64,000 bases of DNA from Streptomyces antimicrobicus. GTDB taxonomy: Bacteria > Actinomycetota > Actinomycetes > Streptomycetales > Streptomycetaceae. Shown piece by piece: positions 57,799 to 64,000 of the stretch (the first letter of the stretch is position 1; each line of letters opens with the position of its first letter). The notes below the pieces were generated by a model. That model did no database searches, was not told the origin of the DNA, and saw only the letters and a list, made by a program, of their open reading frames with translations. The stretch lies in the NCBI RefSeq assembly GCF_020532625.1, contig NZ_JAJAUY010000010.1, positions 1 through 64,000 of the forward strand, read 5' to 3'. Made by a program: the position numbers and the translations under genes.

Positions 57799-59025
57799 AT
57801 GACCTCTGCAACGCCTTCCTCCGAGCGCCGGGTGTCCGCCCGTATCGGCGCCATTTCCGAGTCCGCCACCCTCGCCGTGGACGCCAAGGCCAAGGCCCTG
57901 AAGGCCGCCGGACGGCCGGTCATCGGCTTCGGCGCGGGCGAGCCCGACTTCCCGACCCCGGACTACATCGTCGAGGCCGCGGTCGAGGCCTGCCGTGACC
58001 CGAAGTACCACCGCTACACCCCGGCGGGCGGTCTGCCGGAGCTGAAGAAGGCCATCGCCGCGAAGACCCTGCGCGACTCGGGCTACGAGGTGGACGCGTC
58101 GCAGATCCTGGTCACCAACGGCGGCAAGCAGGCCATCTACGAGGCGTTCGCCGCGATCCTCGACCCGGGTGACGAGGTCATCGTCCCGGCGCCGTACTGG
58201 ACCACCTACCCGGAGTCGATCCGGCTCGCCGGCGGTGTCCCGGTGGAGGTCGTCGCCGACGAGACCACCGGCTACCGGGTCTCGGTCGAGCAGCTGGAGG
58301 CGGCGCGCACCGAGCGCACCAAGGTCGTCCTCTTCGTCTCCCCCTCGAACCCGACCGGCGCCGTCTACGCCGAGGACGAGGCCCGCGCGATCGGCGAGTG
58401 GGCCGCCGAGCACGGCCTGTGGGTGCTGACCGACGAGATCTACGAGCACCTGGTCTACGGCGACGCGAAGTTCACCTCGCTGCCCGTGCTGGTCCCGGCG
58501 CTGCGCGACAAGTGCATCGTGGTCAACGGCGTCGCCAAGACGTACGCGATGACCGGCTGGCGCGTCGGGTGGGTCATCGGCCCGCAGGACGTGATCAAGG
58601 CCGCGACGAACCTGCAGTCGCACGCCACGTCCAACGTCTCCAACGTGGCTCAGGCGGCCGCGATCGCCGCCGTCTCGGGCGACCTGGACGCCGTCGCGGA
58701 GATGCGCAAGGCCTTCGACCGCCGCCGCCGCACGATCGTCAAGATGCTCAACGAGATCGACGGCGTGGTCTGCCCGACCCCCGAGGGCGCGTTCTACGCG
58801 TACCCGTCGGTCAAGGCGCTCCTGGGCAAGGAGATCCGCGGCAAGCGCCCGCAGACCTCCGTGGAGCTCGCCGCCCTGATCCTGGACGAGGTCGAGGTCG
58901 CCGTCGTCCCGGGTGAGGCCTTCGGGACCCCCGGCTACCTGCGCCTGTCCTACGCGCTCGGCGACGAGGACCTCGTCGAGGGCGTGTCCCGGATCCAGAA
59001 GCTGCTGGGTGAGGCCAAGGCCTGA
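57799..59025 (+). CDS. aspC: pyridoxal-phosphate-dependent aminotransferase (aspartate aminotransferase type)
   Basis: This 408-residue fold-type I class I aminotransferase probably interconverts aspartate and oxaloacetate. It has [10 protein letters not shown] at the N-terminus, the S-P-S-N-P-T-G-A motif, D-E-I-Y-E, the PLP lysine in [13 protein letters not shown] and the substrate-carboxylate arginine in Y-L-R-L-S. The ATG at 57799 is preferred because orthologues begin close to [10 protein letters not shown]. It is divergent from tRNA-Trp-secE and followed by a terminator. Confidence 0.93.
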   Translation: MTSATPSSERRVSARIGAISESATLAVDAKAKALKAAGRPVIGFGAGEPDFPTPDYIVEAAVEACRDPKYHRYTPAGGLPELKKAIAAKTLRDSGYEVDASQILVTNGGKQAIYEAFAAILDPGDEVIVPAPYWTTYPESIRLAGGVPVEVVADETTGYRVSVEQLEAARTERTKVVLFVSPSNPTGAVYAEDEARAIGEWAAEHGLWVLTDEIYEHLVYGDAKFTSLPVLVPALRDKCIVVNGVAKTYAMTGWRVGWVIGPQDVIKAATNLQSHATSNVSNVAQAAAIAAVSGDLDAVAEMRKAFDRRRRTIVKMLNEIDGVVCPTPEGAFYAYPSVKALLGKEIRGKRPQTSVELAALILDEVEVAVVPGEAFGTPGYLRLSYALGDEDLVEGVSRIQKLLGEAKA

Positions 59026-59040
59026 GCCAGGCCCGGCCCG

Positions 59041-59085
59041 GAACGGGCGTCCGGCGACGACGGGGTTGTCGCCGGGCGCCCGTTC
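59041..59085 (+). terminator. terminator after aspC
   Basis: GAACGGGCG pairs with CGCCCGTTC, and an inner CCGGCGAC/GTCGCCGG stem extends it. It starts 15 nt after the aspC stop codon, followed by GTGCGTTGGG. Confidence 0.85.
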
Positions 59086-59208
59086 GTGCGTTGGGGCGTT
59101 CGGGCGGGCCTTCGTCCCCTCCCTCCGCCCTTCGTTTCTGCGTTCGGGCAAGCTCTCGTTCAGGGAATCCGGCTGCCGAACGGGTGACGGATGGGGCAGG
59201 ATCACCGG

Positions 59209-60228
59209 ATGGAGCACGCACGCGATCTCACGCTTCTGCCGAAGGCCCATCTGCACCTGCACTTCACCGGGTCGATGCGCCCCTCGACCCTGCTGGAGCT
59301 GGCCGACAAGTACGGCATCCGGCTCCCGGACGCCCTCACCGCCGGTGAGCCGCCCAAGCTCCGGGCCACCGACGAGCGCGGCTGGTTCCGCTTCCAGCGC
59401 CTCTACGACGCCGCCCGCAGCTGCCTGCGGGAGCCGGACGACATCCGGCGCCTGGTGCGCGAGGCCGCCGAGGAGGACGTCCGCGACGGCAGCGGCTGGC
59501 TGGAGATCCAGGTGGACCCCACCTCGTACGCGCCGCGCCTGGGTGGGCTGATCCCGGCCGTGGAGATCATCCTCGACGCCGTCGAGGCCGCCTCCCGCGA
59601 CACCGGGCTCGGCATCCGCGTCCTGGTCGCCGCCAACCGGTTGAAGCACCCGCTGGACGCCCGGACCCTGGCCCGGCTCGCCGTCCGCTACGCCGACCGC
59701 GGCATCGTCGGCTTCGGCCTGTCCAACGACGAGCGGCGCGGCATGGCCCGTGACTTCGACCGGGCCTTCGCCATCGCCCGCGAGGGCGGGCTGCTCGCGG
59801 CCCCGCACGGCGGTGAGCTGACCGGGCCGGCCTCGGTCCGCGACTGCCTCGACGACCTGCACGCCGCCCGGATCGGGCACGGGGTGCGCGCGGCGGAGGA
59901 CCCCCGGCTGCTGCAGCGGCTGGCCGACCGGCAGATCACCTGCGAGGTCTGCCCGGCCTCCAACGTGGCCCTCGGCGTCTACAAGCGCCCCGAGGACGTG
60001 CCGCTGCGCACCCTGTTCGAGGCGGGCGTGCCGATGGCGCTGGGCGCCGACGACCCGCTGCTGTTCGGCTCGCGGCTGGCCGCCCAGTACGAGATCGCCC
60101 GCCGCCACCACGGCTTCACCGACGCGGAGCTCGCGGAGCTGGCCCGGCAGTCGGTGCGCGGCTCGGCGGCCCCGGAGGAGATCAAGGCGAAGCTGCTGGC
60201 GGGCGTGGACCACTGGCTGGAGGGCTGA
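59209..60228 (+). CDS. add: adenosine deaminase family protein
   Basis: This 339-residue TIM-barrel metallohydrolase has the zinc-binding H-L-H-L-H motif at about 13-17, the later H-G-G-E-L (His and catalytic Glu), G-H-G-V-R and a D-D-P motif (G-A-D-D-P-L-L-F) near the C-terminal part. These residues define the adenosine/adenine deaminase family. The usual S-x-N-T-D-D-P is altered to A-L-G-A-D-D-P and H-L-H-L-D-G to H-L-H-F-T-G, so the substrate may not be adenosine; adenine or 6-aminodeoxyfutalosine of menaquinone synthesis are alternatives. The ATG at 59209 gives a normal family start. The stop codon is followed at once by a G21 tract. Confidence 0.85.
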   Translation: MEHARDLTLLPKAHLHLHFTGSMRPSTLLELADKYGIRLPDALTAGEPPKLRATDERGWFRFQRLYDAARSCLREPDDIRRLVREAAEEDVRDGSGWLEIQVDPTSYAPRLGGLIPAVEIILDAVEAASRDTGLGIRVLVAANRLKHPLDARTLARLAVRYADRGIVGFGLSNDERRGMARDFDRAFAIAREGGLLAAPHGGELTGPASVRDCLDDLHAARIGHGVRAAEDPRLLQRLADRQITCEVCPASNVALGVYKRPEDVPLRTLFEAGVPMALGADDPLLFGSRLAAQYEIARRHHGFTDAELAELARQSVRGSAAPEEIKAKLLAGVDHWLEG

Positions 60229-60249
60229 GGGGGGGGGGGGGGGGGGGGG
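60229..60249. repeat. poly-G tract of 21 nt directly after the add-like stop codon
   Basis: Twenty-one consecutive G begin on the base after the TGA. The orientation relative to the gene matches the tract after acpS. It can form stacked G-quadruplexes in DNA or RNA and is prone to slippage; the exact length may be unreliable. Confidence 0.9.
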
Positions 60250-60317
60250 CGCCGGAGGCGGGCGTGGGCCGGGCAGGCGGGCGGCCGCGGGCCGGGGGGC
60301 GCCGGAGGCTGGCGTAC

Positions 60318-60374
60318 GGGAGCGCGAGCGGGAGCGCGAGCGGGAGCGCGAGCGGGAGCGCGAGCGGGAGCGCG
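60318..60374. repeat. 12-nt tandem repeat (GGGAGCGCGAGC, about 4.75 copies)
   Basis: The unit GGGAGCGCGAGC starts at 60318, 60330, 60342, 60354 and partially at 60366. Related GCGCGAGGAGGC-type sequence continues to about 60420. The repeat lies in the roughly 190-nt spacer between two convergent genes, beside the G tract, and no gene is seen there. Confidence 0.9.
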
Positions 60375-60421
60375 TACCGGCGCGAGGAGGCGCGCGAGAG
60401 GGCGCGCGAGGAGGCGCACGC

Positions 60422-60838
60422 TCAGCGCATCAGGCGCAGGTCGCCCTCGTAGCAGTCGGCGCGGACCAGGCCGCCTTCGGGGAAGCCGATCTCCAGGTGC
60501 GTGCGGCCCTGCTCGGGCAGCGCGTACTCGGCGACCGAGGCCACCGTCTCGCCGACGTGCCGCAGGAACGGATGGTCCCCGAGGTCCTCGCCGACCTCGA
60601 CCCGGCCCCACTCCCCCAGGTCGTACGGCTCGTGGGGCGGGGTGGACTCGACGATCAGGCATCCGTCGGACCCGGTGGTGATCCGCGTGCAGTCGCCGAC
60701 GGTGTCGATCAGCCAGACGTCGAGCGGCGCCTCGGACCGCTCGCCCTCGCAGACGTGCCAGGACGCGACGACCCGGCTGATCGTGCGTCCCACAAGACGG
60801 GTGGGGTCAGTGCCGGCCCCGTGACGGGGACACAGCAT
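60422..60838 (-). CDS. hypothetical protein
   Basis: This 138-residue protein is not recognised. It is acidic and soluble-looking, without signal peptide or membrane segment. Segments include V-W-L-I-D-T-V-G-D-C-T-R-I-T-T-G and V-E-S-T-P-P-H-E-P-Y-D-L-G-E-W-G-R-V, suggesting a mostly beta fold. The ATG at 60838 follows the murB TGA with no gap, so it is probably expressed with murB. A GTG at codon 16 is an alternative start. Tandem repeats lie just beyond its stop. Confidence 0.6.
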   Translation of the reverse strand: MLCPRHGAGTDPTRLVGRTISRVVASWHVCEGERSEAPLDVWLIDTVGDCTRITTGSDGCLIVESTPPHEPYDLGEWGRVEVGEDLGDHPFLRHVGETVASVAEYALPEQGRTHLEIGFPEGGLVRADCYEGDLRLMR

Positions 60839-61894
60839 TCAGAGGGTGACGCCGACCGTCACCGGCTCGTTGACGAGGGTGATCCCGAACGCCTCGTGCA
60901 CACCCGCCACGACCTCCCGCGCCAGGGCGAGCAGGTCCTCGGTGGTGGCGTGGCCGCGGTTGGTCAGGGCGAGGGTGTGCTTGGTCGAGATGCGGGCCGG
61001 GCCGGTGCCGTAGCCCTTGGTGAAGCCGGCCTTGTCGATCAGCCAGGCCGCGCTGGTCTTCGTACGGCCCTCCCCGGCGGGGTACGCGGGCGGGCGGACG
61101 TCGGCGCCGAGGCGGTCCTGGACGCGGGCGAGGAACGCGGCGTACGCCTCGTCGGCCAGGATCGGGTTGTGGAAGAAGGAGCCGGCCGACCAGGTGTCGT
61201 GGTCGGCGGGGTCCAGGACCATGCCCTTGCCGGCGCGCAGCTTCAGCACGGTCTCGCGGGCGGTGGCGGCCGGGACCCGCTCGCCGGCCTCGACGCCGAG
61301 GGCGCGGGCGGTCTCGGGGTACTTGATCGGCGCGGAGAGGCCGCCGGCGTCCTCCAGCCGGAAGCGGACGCGGAGCACGACGTAGCGGTCGGGCCGGTCC
61401 TTGAAGAGGCTGTGGCGGTAGCGGAAGGCGCACTCGGCGTTGGTCAGAGTGACCGTTTCACCGGTCGTGCGGTCGTACGCGACCACCTCGGTGATCGTGT
61501 CGGAGACCTCCTGGCCGTACGCGCCGACGTTCTGGATCGGCGTCGCGCCGGCCGAGCCGGGGATACCGGCCAGGCACTCGATGCCGGCGAGCCCCGCCTC
61601 GACGGTGCGCGCCACGGCGTCGGACCAGTTCTCGCCGGCGGCGAGCTCCAGGGTCGTGCCGTCCAGGGCGAAACCGGTGGTGGCGATGCGCAGGGCGGTG
61701 CCGTCGAAGCCCTTGTCCCCGATGACCAGGTTGCTGCCGCCGCCGATGACGAGCAGCGGGGTCCCGCTCTCGTCGGCCGCGCGGACGGCGGCGACGACCT
61801 CGGCGTCGGTGGTCGCGGTGACCAGCCGGGTCGCGGGGCCGCCGAGGCGGAAGGTGGTCAGCGGGGCCAGGGGGGCGTCGTGGAGTTCCTGCAC
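60839..61894 (-). CDS. murB: UDP-N-acetylmuramate dehydrogenase
   Basis: MurB (351 residues) reduces UDP-GlcNAc-enolpyruvate to UDP-MurNAc in peptidoglycan synthesis. It has the FAD-binding G-G-G-S-N-L, the G-I-P-G-S-A-G-A-T-P-I-Q-N-V-G-A-Y-G block and the catalytic Ser in A-G-S-F-F-H-N-P. Two GTG codons (61900 and 61894) can start it. TACTCT ends at 61902, so a leaderless message starting at the second GTG is plausible; no Shine-Dalgarno is visible. A strong hairpin at 61907-61947 precedes it and the hypothetical gene follows without a gap. Confidence 0.94.
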   Translation of the reverse strand: MQELHDAPLAPLTTFRLGGPATRLVTATTDAEVVAAVRAADESGTPLLVIGGGSNLVIGDKGFDGTALRIATTGFALDGTTLELAAGENWSDAVARTVEAGLAGIECLAGIPGSAGATPIQNVGAYGQEVSDTITEVVAYDRTTGETVTLTNAECAFRYRHSLFKDRPDRYVVLRVRFRLEDAGGLSAPIKYPETARALGVEAGERVPAATARETVLKLRAGKGMVLDPADHDTWSAGSFFHNPILADEAYAAFLARVQDRLGADVRPPAYPAGEGRTKTSAAWLIDKAGFTKGYGTGPARISTKHTLALTNRGHATTEDLLALAREVVAGVHEAFGITLVNEPVTVGVTL

Positions 61895-61906
61895 GTGCAC
61901 AAGAGT

Positions 61907-61947
61907 ACGGTCCGTGGCCCCGGGATCCCGGCGGGGCCACGGACCGT
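61907..61947 (-). terminator. perfect 15-bp hairpin immediately upstream of murB
   Basis: ACGGTCCGTGGCCCC and GGGGCCACGGACCGT form a perfect 15-bp stem around an 11-nt loop. It can terminate transcription from the ABM-like gene. It ends only 6 nt before the first murB GTG, so it leaves almost no room for a murB leader. Confidence 0.8.
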
Positions 61948-61989
61948 GCCGTCGTACGGGGGGGCGGGGCCCGGGCCGGTACGGTCTGC

Positions 61990-62064
61990 GGTTCCGGTTC
62001 CGGTTCCGGTCAGCGGTTCCGCTCGGCTTCGGCTTCGGCGTCGGCGTCGGCGTCGGCGTCGGCG
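61990..62064. repeat. simple-sequence repeats at the 3' end of the ABM-like gene (GGTTCC, then GGCTTC/GGCGTC)
   Basis: GGTTCC is repeated about 3.5 times up to the stop codon at 62010. Inside the coding end, GGCTTC twice and GGCGTC about five times (62025-62064) encode an alternating Asp/Ala and Glu/Ala tail. These hexamers keep frame, so length change would alter tail length without frameshift. Confidence 0.85.
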
Positions 62065-62438
62065 AGGCGGCGTACGGCCTCGGGCCAGGTGATCGGGAGG
62101 GCGGCGGCCGGAGCGGTCCAGAAGGTGAAGGTGGAGTCCTTCATGGACGCGGCGAGCGCGCGGGAGCTGGAGCGGTGCGGCTCGCTGCGGGCGAAGCGGT
62201 AGAGCGCGTCGCGGTCCTGCCAGGCCGAGAGGGTGTAGAAGGTCCGGCCGAACACCCGGGCGCGCAGCGCCGCGCCGTGGGCGCCGGGGGCCTTGCGGAT
62301 CTGGCGGACGATGCCGGGTGCCTTGAGGAAGAACCGGACGGCGTCGAGCAGGGTGCGGGTCTCGAAGCGGGACGCCATCAGGTAGACCTCGGCGTCGGGC
62401 GCGGGGGCGGTGGGGGTGGTCCAGGGGATGTCGGGCAT
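62010..62438 (-). CDS. small ABM/DUF3291-like protein (monooxygenase-like fold)
   Basis: This 142-residue protein has the pattern of a dimeric ferredoxin-like barrel: V-Y-L-M-A-S-R-F at the first strand, F-Y-T-L-S-A-W-Q-D-R-D-A-L-Y-R-F in the middle and a strand with F-T-F-W near the end. This matches DUF3291 or spheroidene-monooxygenase-like/ABM proteins, some of which bind haem or quinone-like substrates. The ATG at 62438 has AGGAG 8 nt upstream. The C-terminus is a repetitive Asp-Ala/Glu-Ala tail from simple-sequence repeats. It lies 47 nt downstream of the MFS gene, suggesting joint transcription. Confidence 0.6.
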   Translation of the reverse strand: MPDIPWTTPTAPAPDAEVYLMASRFETRTLLDAVRFFLKAPGIVRQIRKAPGAHGAALRARVFGRTFYTLSAWQDRDALYRFARSEPHRSSSRALAASMKDSTFTFWTAPAAALPITWPEAVRRLADADADADAEAEAERNR

Positions 62439-62485
62439 GACGTGTGCTCCTGCCTGGGTCGGTGGCGTCAGGTCGGTGGGTGGCG

Positions 62486-64000
62486 TCAGAGGGTGGCGGG
62501 GGCCGGGTCCGCGGTCGTGGCCGAGGTCGGGGTGGAGGTCGGGGTGGAGGTCGAGGTGGAGGCGGACGTCGAGGTCGTGGCCGGCGTCGAGAGGGAGGCC
62601 GTGGTGGTGGCCGCGGTCGGGGCGCTCCGGCGGCGCGGGGCGAGCAGGGCCAGGACGGCGGCCAGGGCGACCGCGCCGGCGCCGATCCACAGGGCGGGCA
62701 CGGTGCCGTCGGCGAAGGCCTGCGGGGACTCGTAGCCGCCCTGGGCCGCGAACACCGAGGCCATGACCGCGACGCCGAGGGCCCCGCCGACCTCGCGCAG
62801 GGCGTTGTTGGCGCCCGAGGCCTTGCCCTGGTCGGCCGTGGCGACGGTGGACATGAGGACGTGCGCGGCCGGGGCGAAGTACAGGGCCATGCCGATGCCG
62901 CTGAGGATCAGGGCGGGCAGCTGGGTGGCGTAGCTCACCCCGGGGTCGAGGACGACCGCGAACCAGCCGAGGCCGACGGCCTGCAGGGCGAGGCCCGCGG
63001 CGACGACCGGGCGGCCGCCGATGCGGTCGGCGAGGGCGCCGGCCAGCGGGGCGACGAGCATCGGCATGCCGGTCCAGGGCAGCATCCGCAGTCCGGCCTC
63101 GGCGGGCGAGTAGCCGGCGACGCCCTGGAGGAACTGGGCGAGCAGGAAGATCGAGCCGAACATGCCGAGGAACATCAGCAGGCTGGCCATGTTGATCCCG
63201 AGGAAGCCCCGGTGGCGGAAGAGGCGCATGGGGAGCATGGGGTTCTTGGCGCGGAAGCCGTGGACCACGAACGCGCCGACGAGCGCTCCGCCCGCGATCA
63301 GACCGGTCAGCACGGGTCCGCTGGTCCAGCCGTGGGCGTTGGCGTTGACCAGGCCGTAGACGACGCCGAACAGGCCCGCGCTGATCAGGAGCGTGCCGGG
63401 GACGTCGAGCCGGGCGCCGGGGGCGGTGGACTCGGCGAGCTTGAACCGGCTGAGCGGGATCAGGACGAGGCCGATGGGCACGTTCAGCCAGAAGATCCAC
63501 TGCCAGGACAGGTGCTCGGTCAGGCTGCCGCCGATGACGGGGCCGCTGGCGACGGCGAGGCCGGTGACGGCGCCGTAGATGCCGAGCGCCGCGCCGCGGC
63601 GGGCGGCCGGGACGGCGGCCGTGAGCAGCGTGAGGGTGAGCGGCATCATCACGGCCGCGCCGGCGCCCTGCACGGCGCGGGCGGCGATCAGGGCGTCGAT
63701 GTCGGGCGAGAGGGCGACCGCGGCGGAGGCGCCGGTGAAGACGGCGAGGCCGGCGACGAAGAGGCGGCGGCAGCCGAAGCGGTCACCGAGGGCGGCGCCG
63801 AGCATGAGGAGGACGGCGAAGGTGAGCGTGTAGGCGTTCACCGTCCATTCGAGGTCCTCCAGCTTGCCGCCGAGGTCCGCGCGGATGGCGGGGAGGGCGG
63901 TGGTGACGACGAGGTTGTCGAGGGCGGCCATGAAGCTGGCGGCGCCGGTGAGGACGAGGGCCCAGAGGGCGGGCCCCTTCAGAGCGGTGCTTGCGGTGCT
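62486..64000 (-). CDS. DHA2-type MFS drug transporter (5' end beyond the window)
   Basis: The reading frame is open to the right edge, so the N-terminus is missing; within the window 504 codons are visible. It has 14 predicted membrane helices, the family motif D-x-x-x-V-N-x-A-L-P-like segment (L-D-N-L-V-V-T-T-A-L-P-A-I) in helix 1, motif A G-D-R-F-G-C-R-R and motif C-like G-P-V-I-G-G-S-L-T, all typical of EmrB/QacA proton-driven efflux pumps. The C-terminal 50 residues are a Ser/Thr/Pro/Ala low-complexity tail encoded by GGTC-rich repeats (about 62516-62620). The substrate is unknown. It precedes the ABM-like gene. Confidence 0.9.
   Translation of the reverse strand, partial: STASTALKGPALWALVLTGAASFMAALDNLVVTTALPAIRADLGGKLEDLEWTVNAYTLTFAVLLMLGAALGDRFGCRRLFVAGLAVFTGASAAVALSPDIDALIAARAVQGAGAAVMMPLTLTLLTAAVPAARRGAALGIYGAVTGLAVASGPVIGGSLTEHLSWQWIFWLNVPIGLVLIPLSRFKLAESTAPGARLDVPGTLLISAGLFGVVYGLVNANAHGWTSGPVLTGLIAGGALVGAFVVHGFRAKNPMLPMRLFRHRGFLGINMASLLMFLGMFGSIFLLAQFLQGVAGYSPAEAGLRMLPWTGMPMLVAPLAGALADRIGGRPVVAAGLALQAVGLGWFAVVLDPGVSYATQLPALILSGIGMALYFAPAAHVLMSTVATADQGKASGANNALREVGGALGVAVMASVFAAQGGYESPQAFADGTVPALWIGAGAVALAAVLALLAPRRRSAPTAATTTASLSTPATTSTSASTSTSTPTSTPTSATTADPAPATL

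Overview
The window is a very GC-rich actinobacterial chromosome segment, almost certainly from a Streptomyces-like member of the Streptomycetaceae. The reasons are the Streptomyces-type order of rpoBC, str, S10, spc and alpha ribosomal clusters, the neighbours glmM, coaA, glmS and acpS on one side and murB, add, aspC, tRNA-Trp, secE and nusG on the other, frequent GTG/TTG starts, an acidic N-terminal extension on NusG, and rare in-frame TTA codons. Most genes lie on the minus strand, so transcription generally runs from high to low coordinates.

Layout from left to right. 1-6.9 kb: a C tract, then cell-wall and cofactor genes (acpS, glmS, a lipoprotein, coaA, a DUF389 membrane protein, glmM). 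7.0-12.1 kb: rpsI-rplM, a GT87-type membrane glycosyltransferase, an ABC-F ATPase and truA. 12.2-28.3 kb: the alpha/spc/S10 supercluster (rplQ, rpoA, rpsK, rpsM, rpmJ, infA, map, adk, secY, rplO ... rpsJ). 28.7-34.5 kb: one conserved unknown membrane protein, then the str cluster (tuf, fusA, rpsG, rpsL). 34.7-44.2 kb: an accessory stretch with rfbB on the minus strand and plus-strand genes for a YfhO-type membrane protein, a Crp-like regulator and a four-gene operon. 44.3-57.6 kb: rpoC, rpoB, rplL, rplJ, a lipoprotein, rplA, rplK, nusG, secE and tRNA-Trp. 57.8-64 kb: aspC, an adenosine-deaminase-family gene, a hypothetical gene, murB, a small ABM/DUF3291-like protein and a DHA2-type MFS transporter cut by the window edge.

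The most novel-looking part is 38.4-44.2 kb. A Crp-family regulator with an intact cyclic-nucleotide-binding signature precedes a tightly coupled operon. It encodes a small class III nucleotide-cyclase-like protein, a degenerate STAND-like P-loop protein with an alpha-solenoid tail, an SPFH-like protein and a membrane M48 metallopeptidase. The cyclase C-terminus and the P-loop protein N-terminus share a gap-free 21-residue Gly/Asn-rich motif that resembles the paired amyloid-signalling motifs of bacterial NLR systems. A Crp-type operator match sits between regulator and operon. Two of the genes carry TTA codons, which suggests bldA-dependent developmental gating. I propose a cyclic-nucleotide-linked sensing or conflict module; the function is inferred.

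Other notable points are an identical 26-nt element in the rpsJ and rpsL leaders, many strong intercistronic hairpins inside the ribosomal and RNA polymerase operons, and long homopolymer and short tandem repeats placed just after stop codons (at least C47 after acpS, G21 after the add-like gene).
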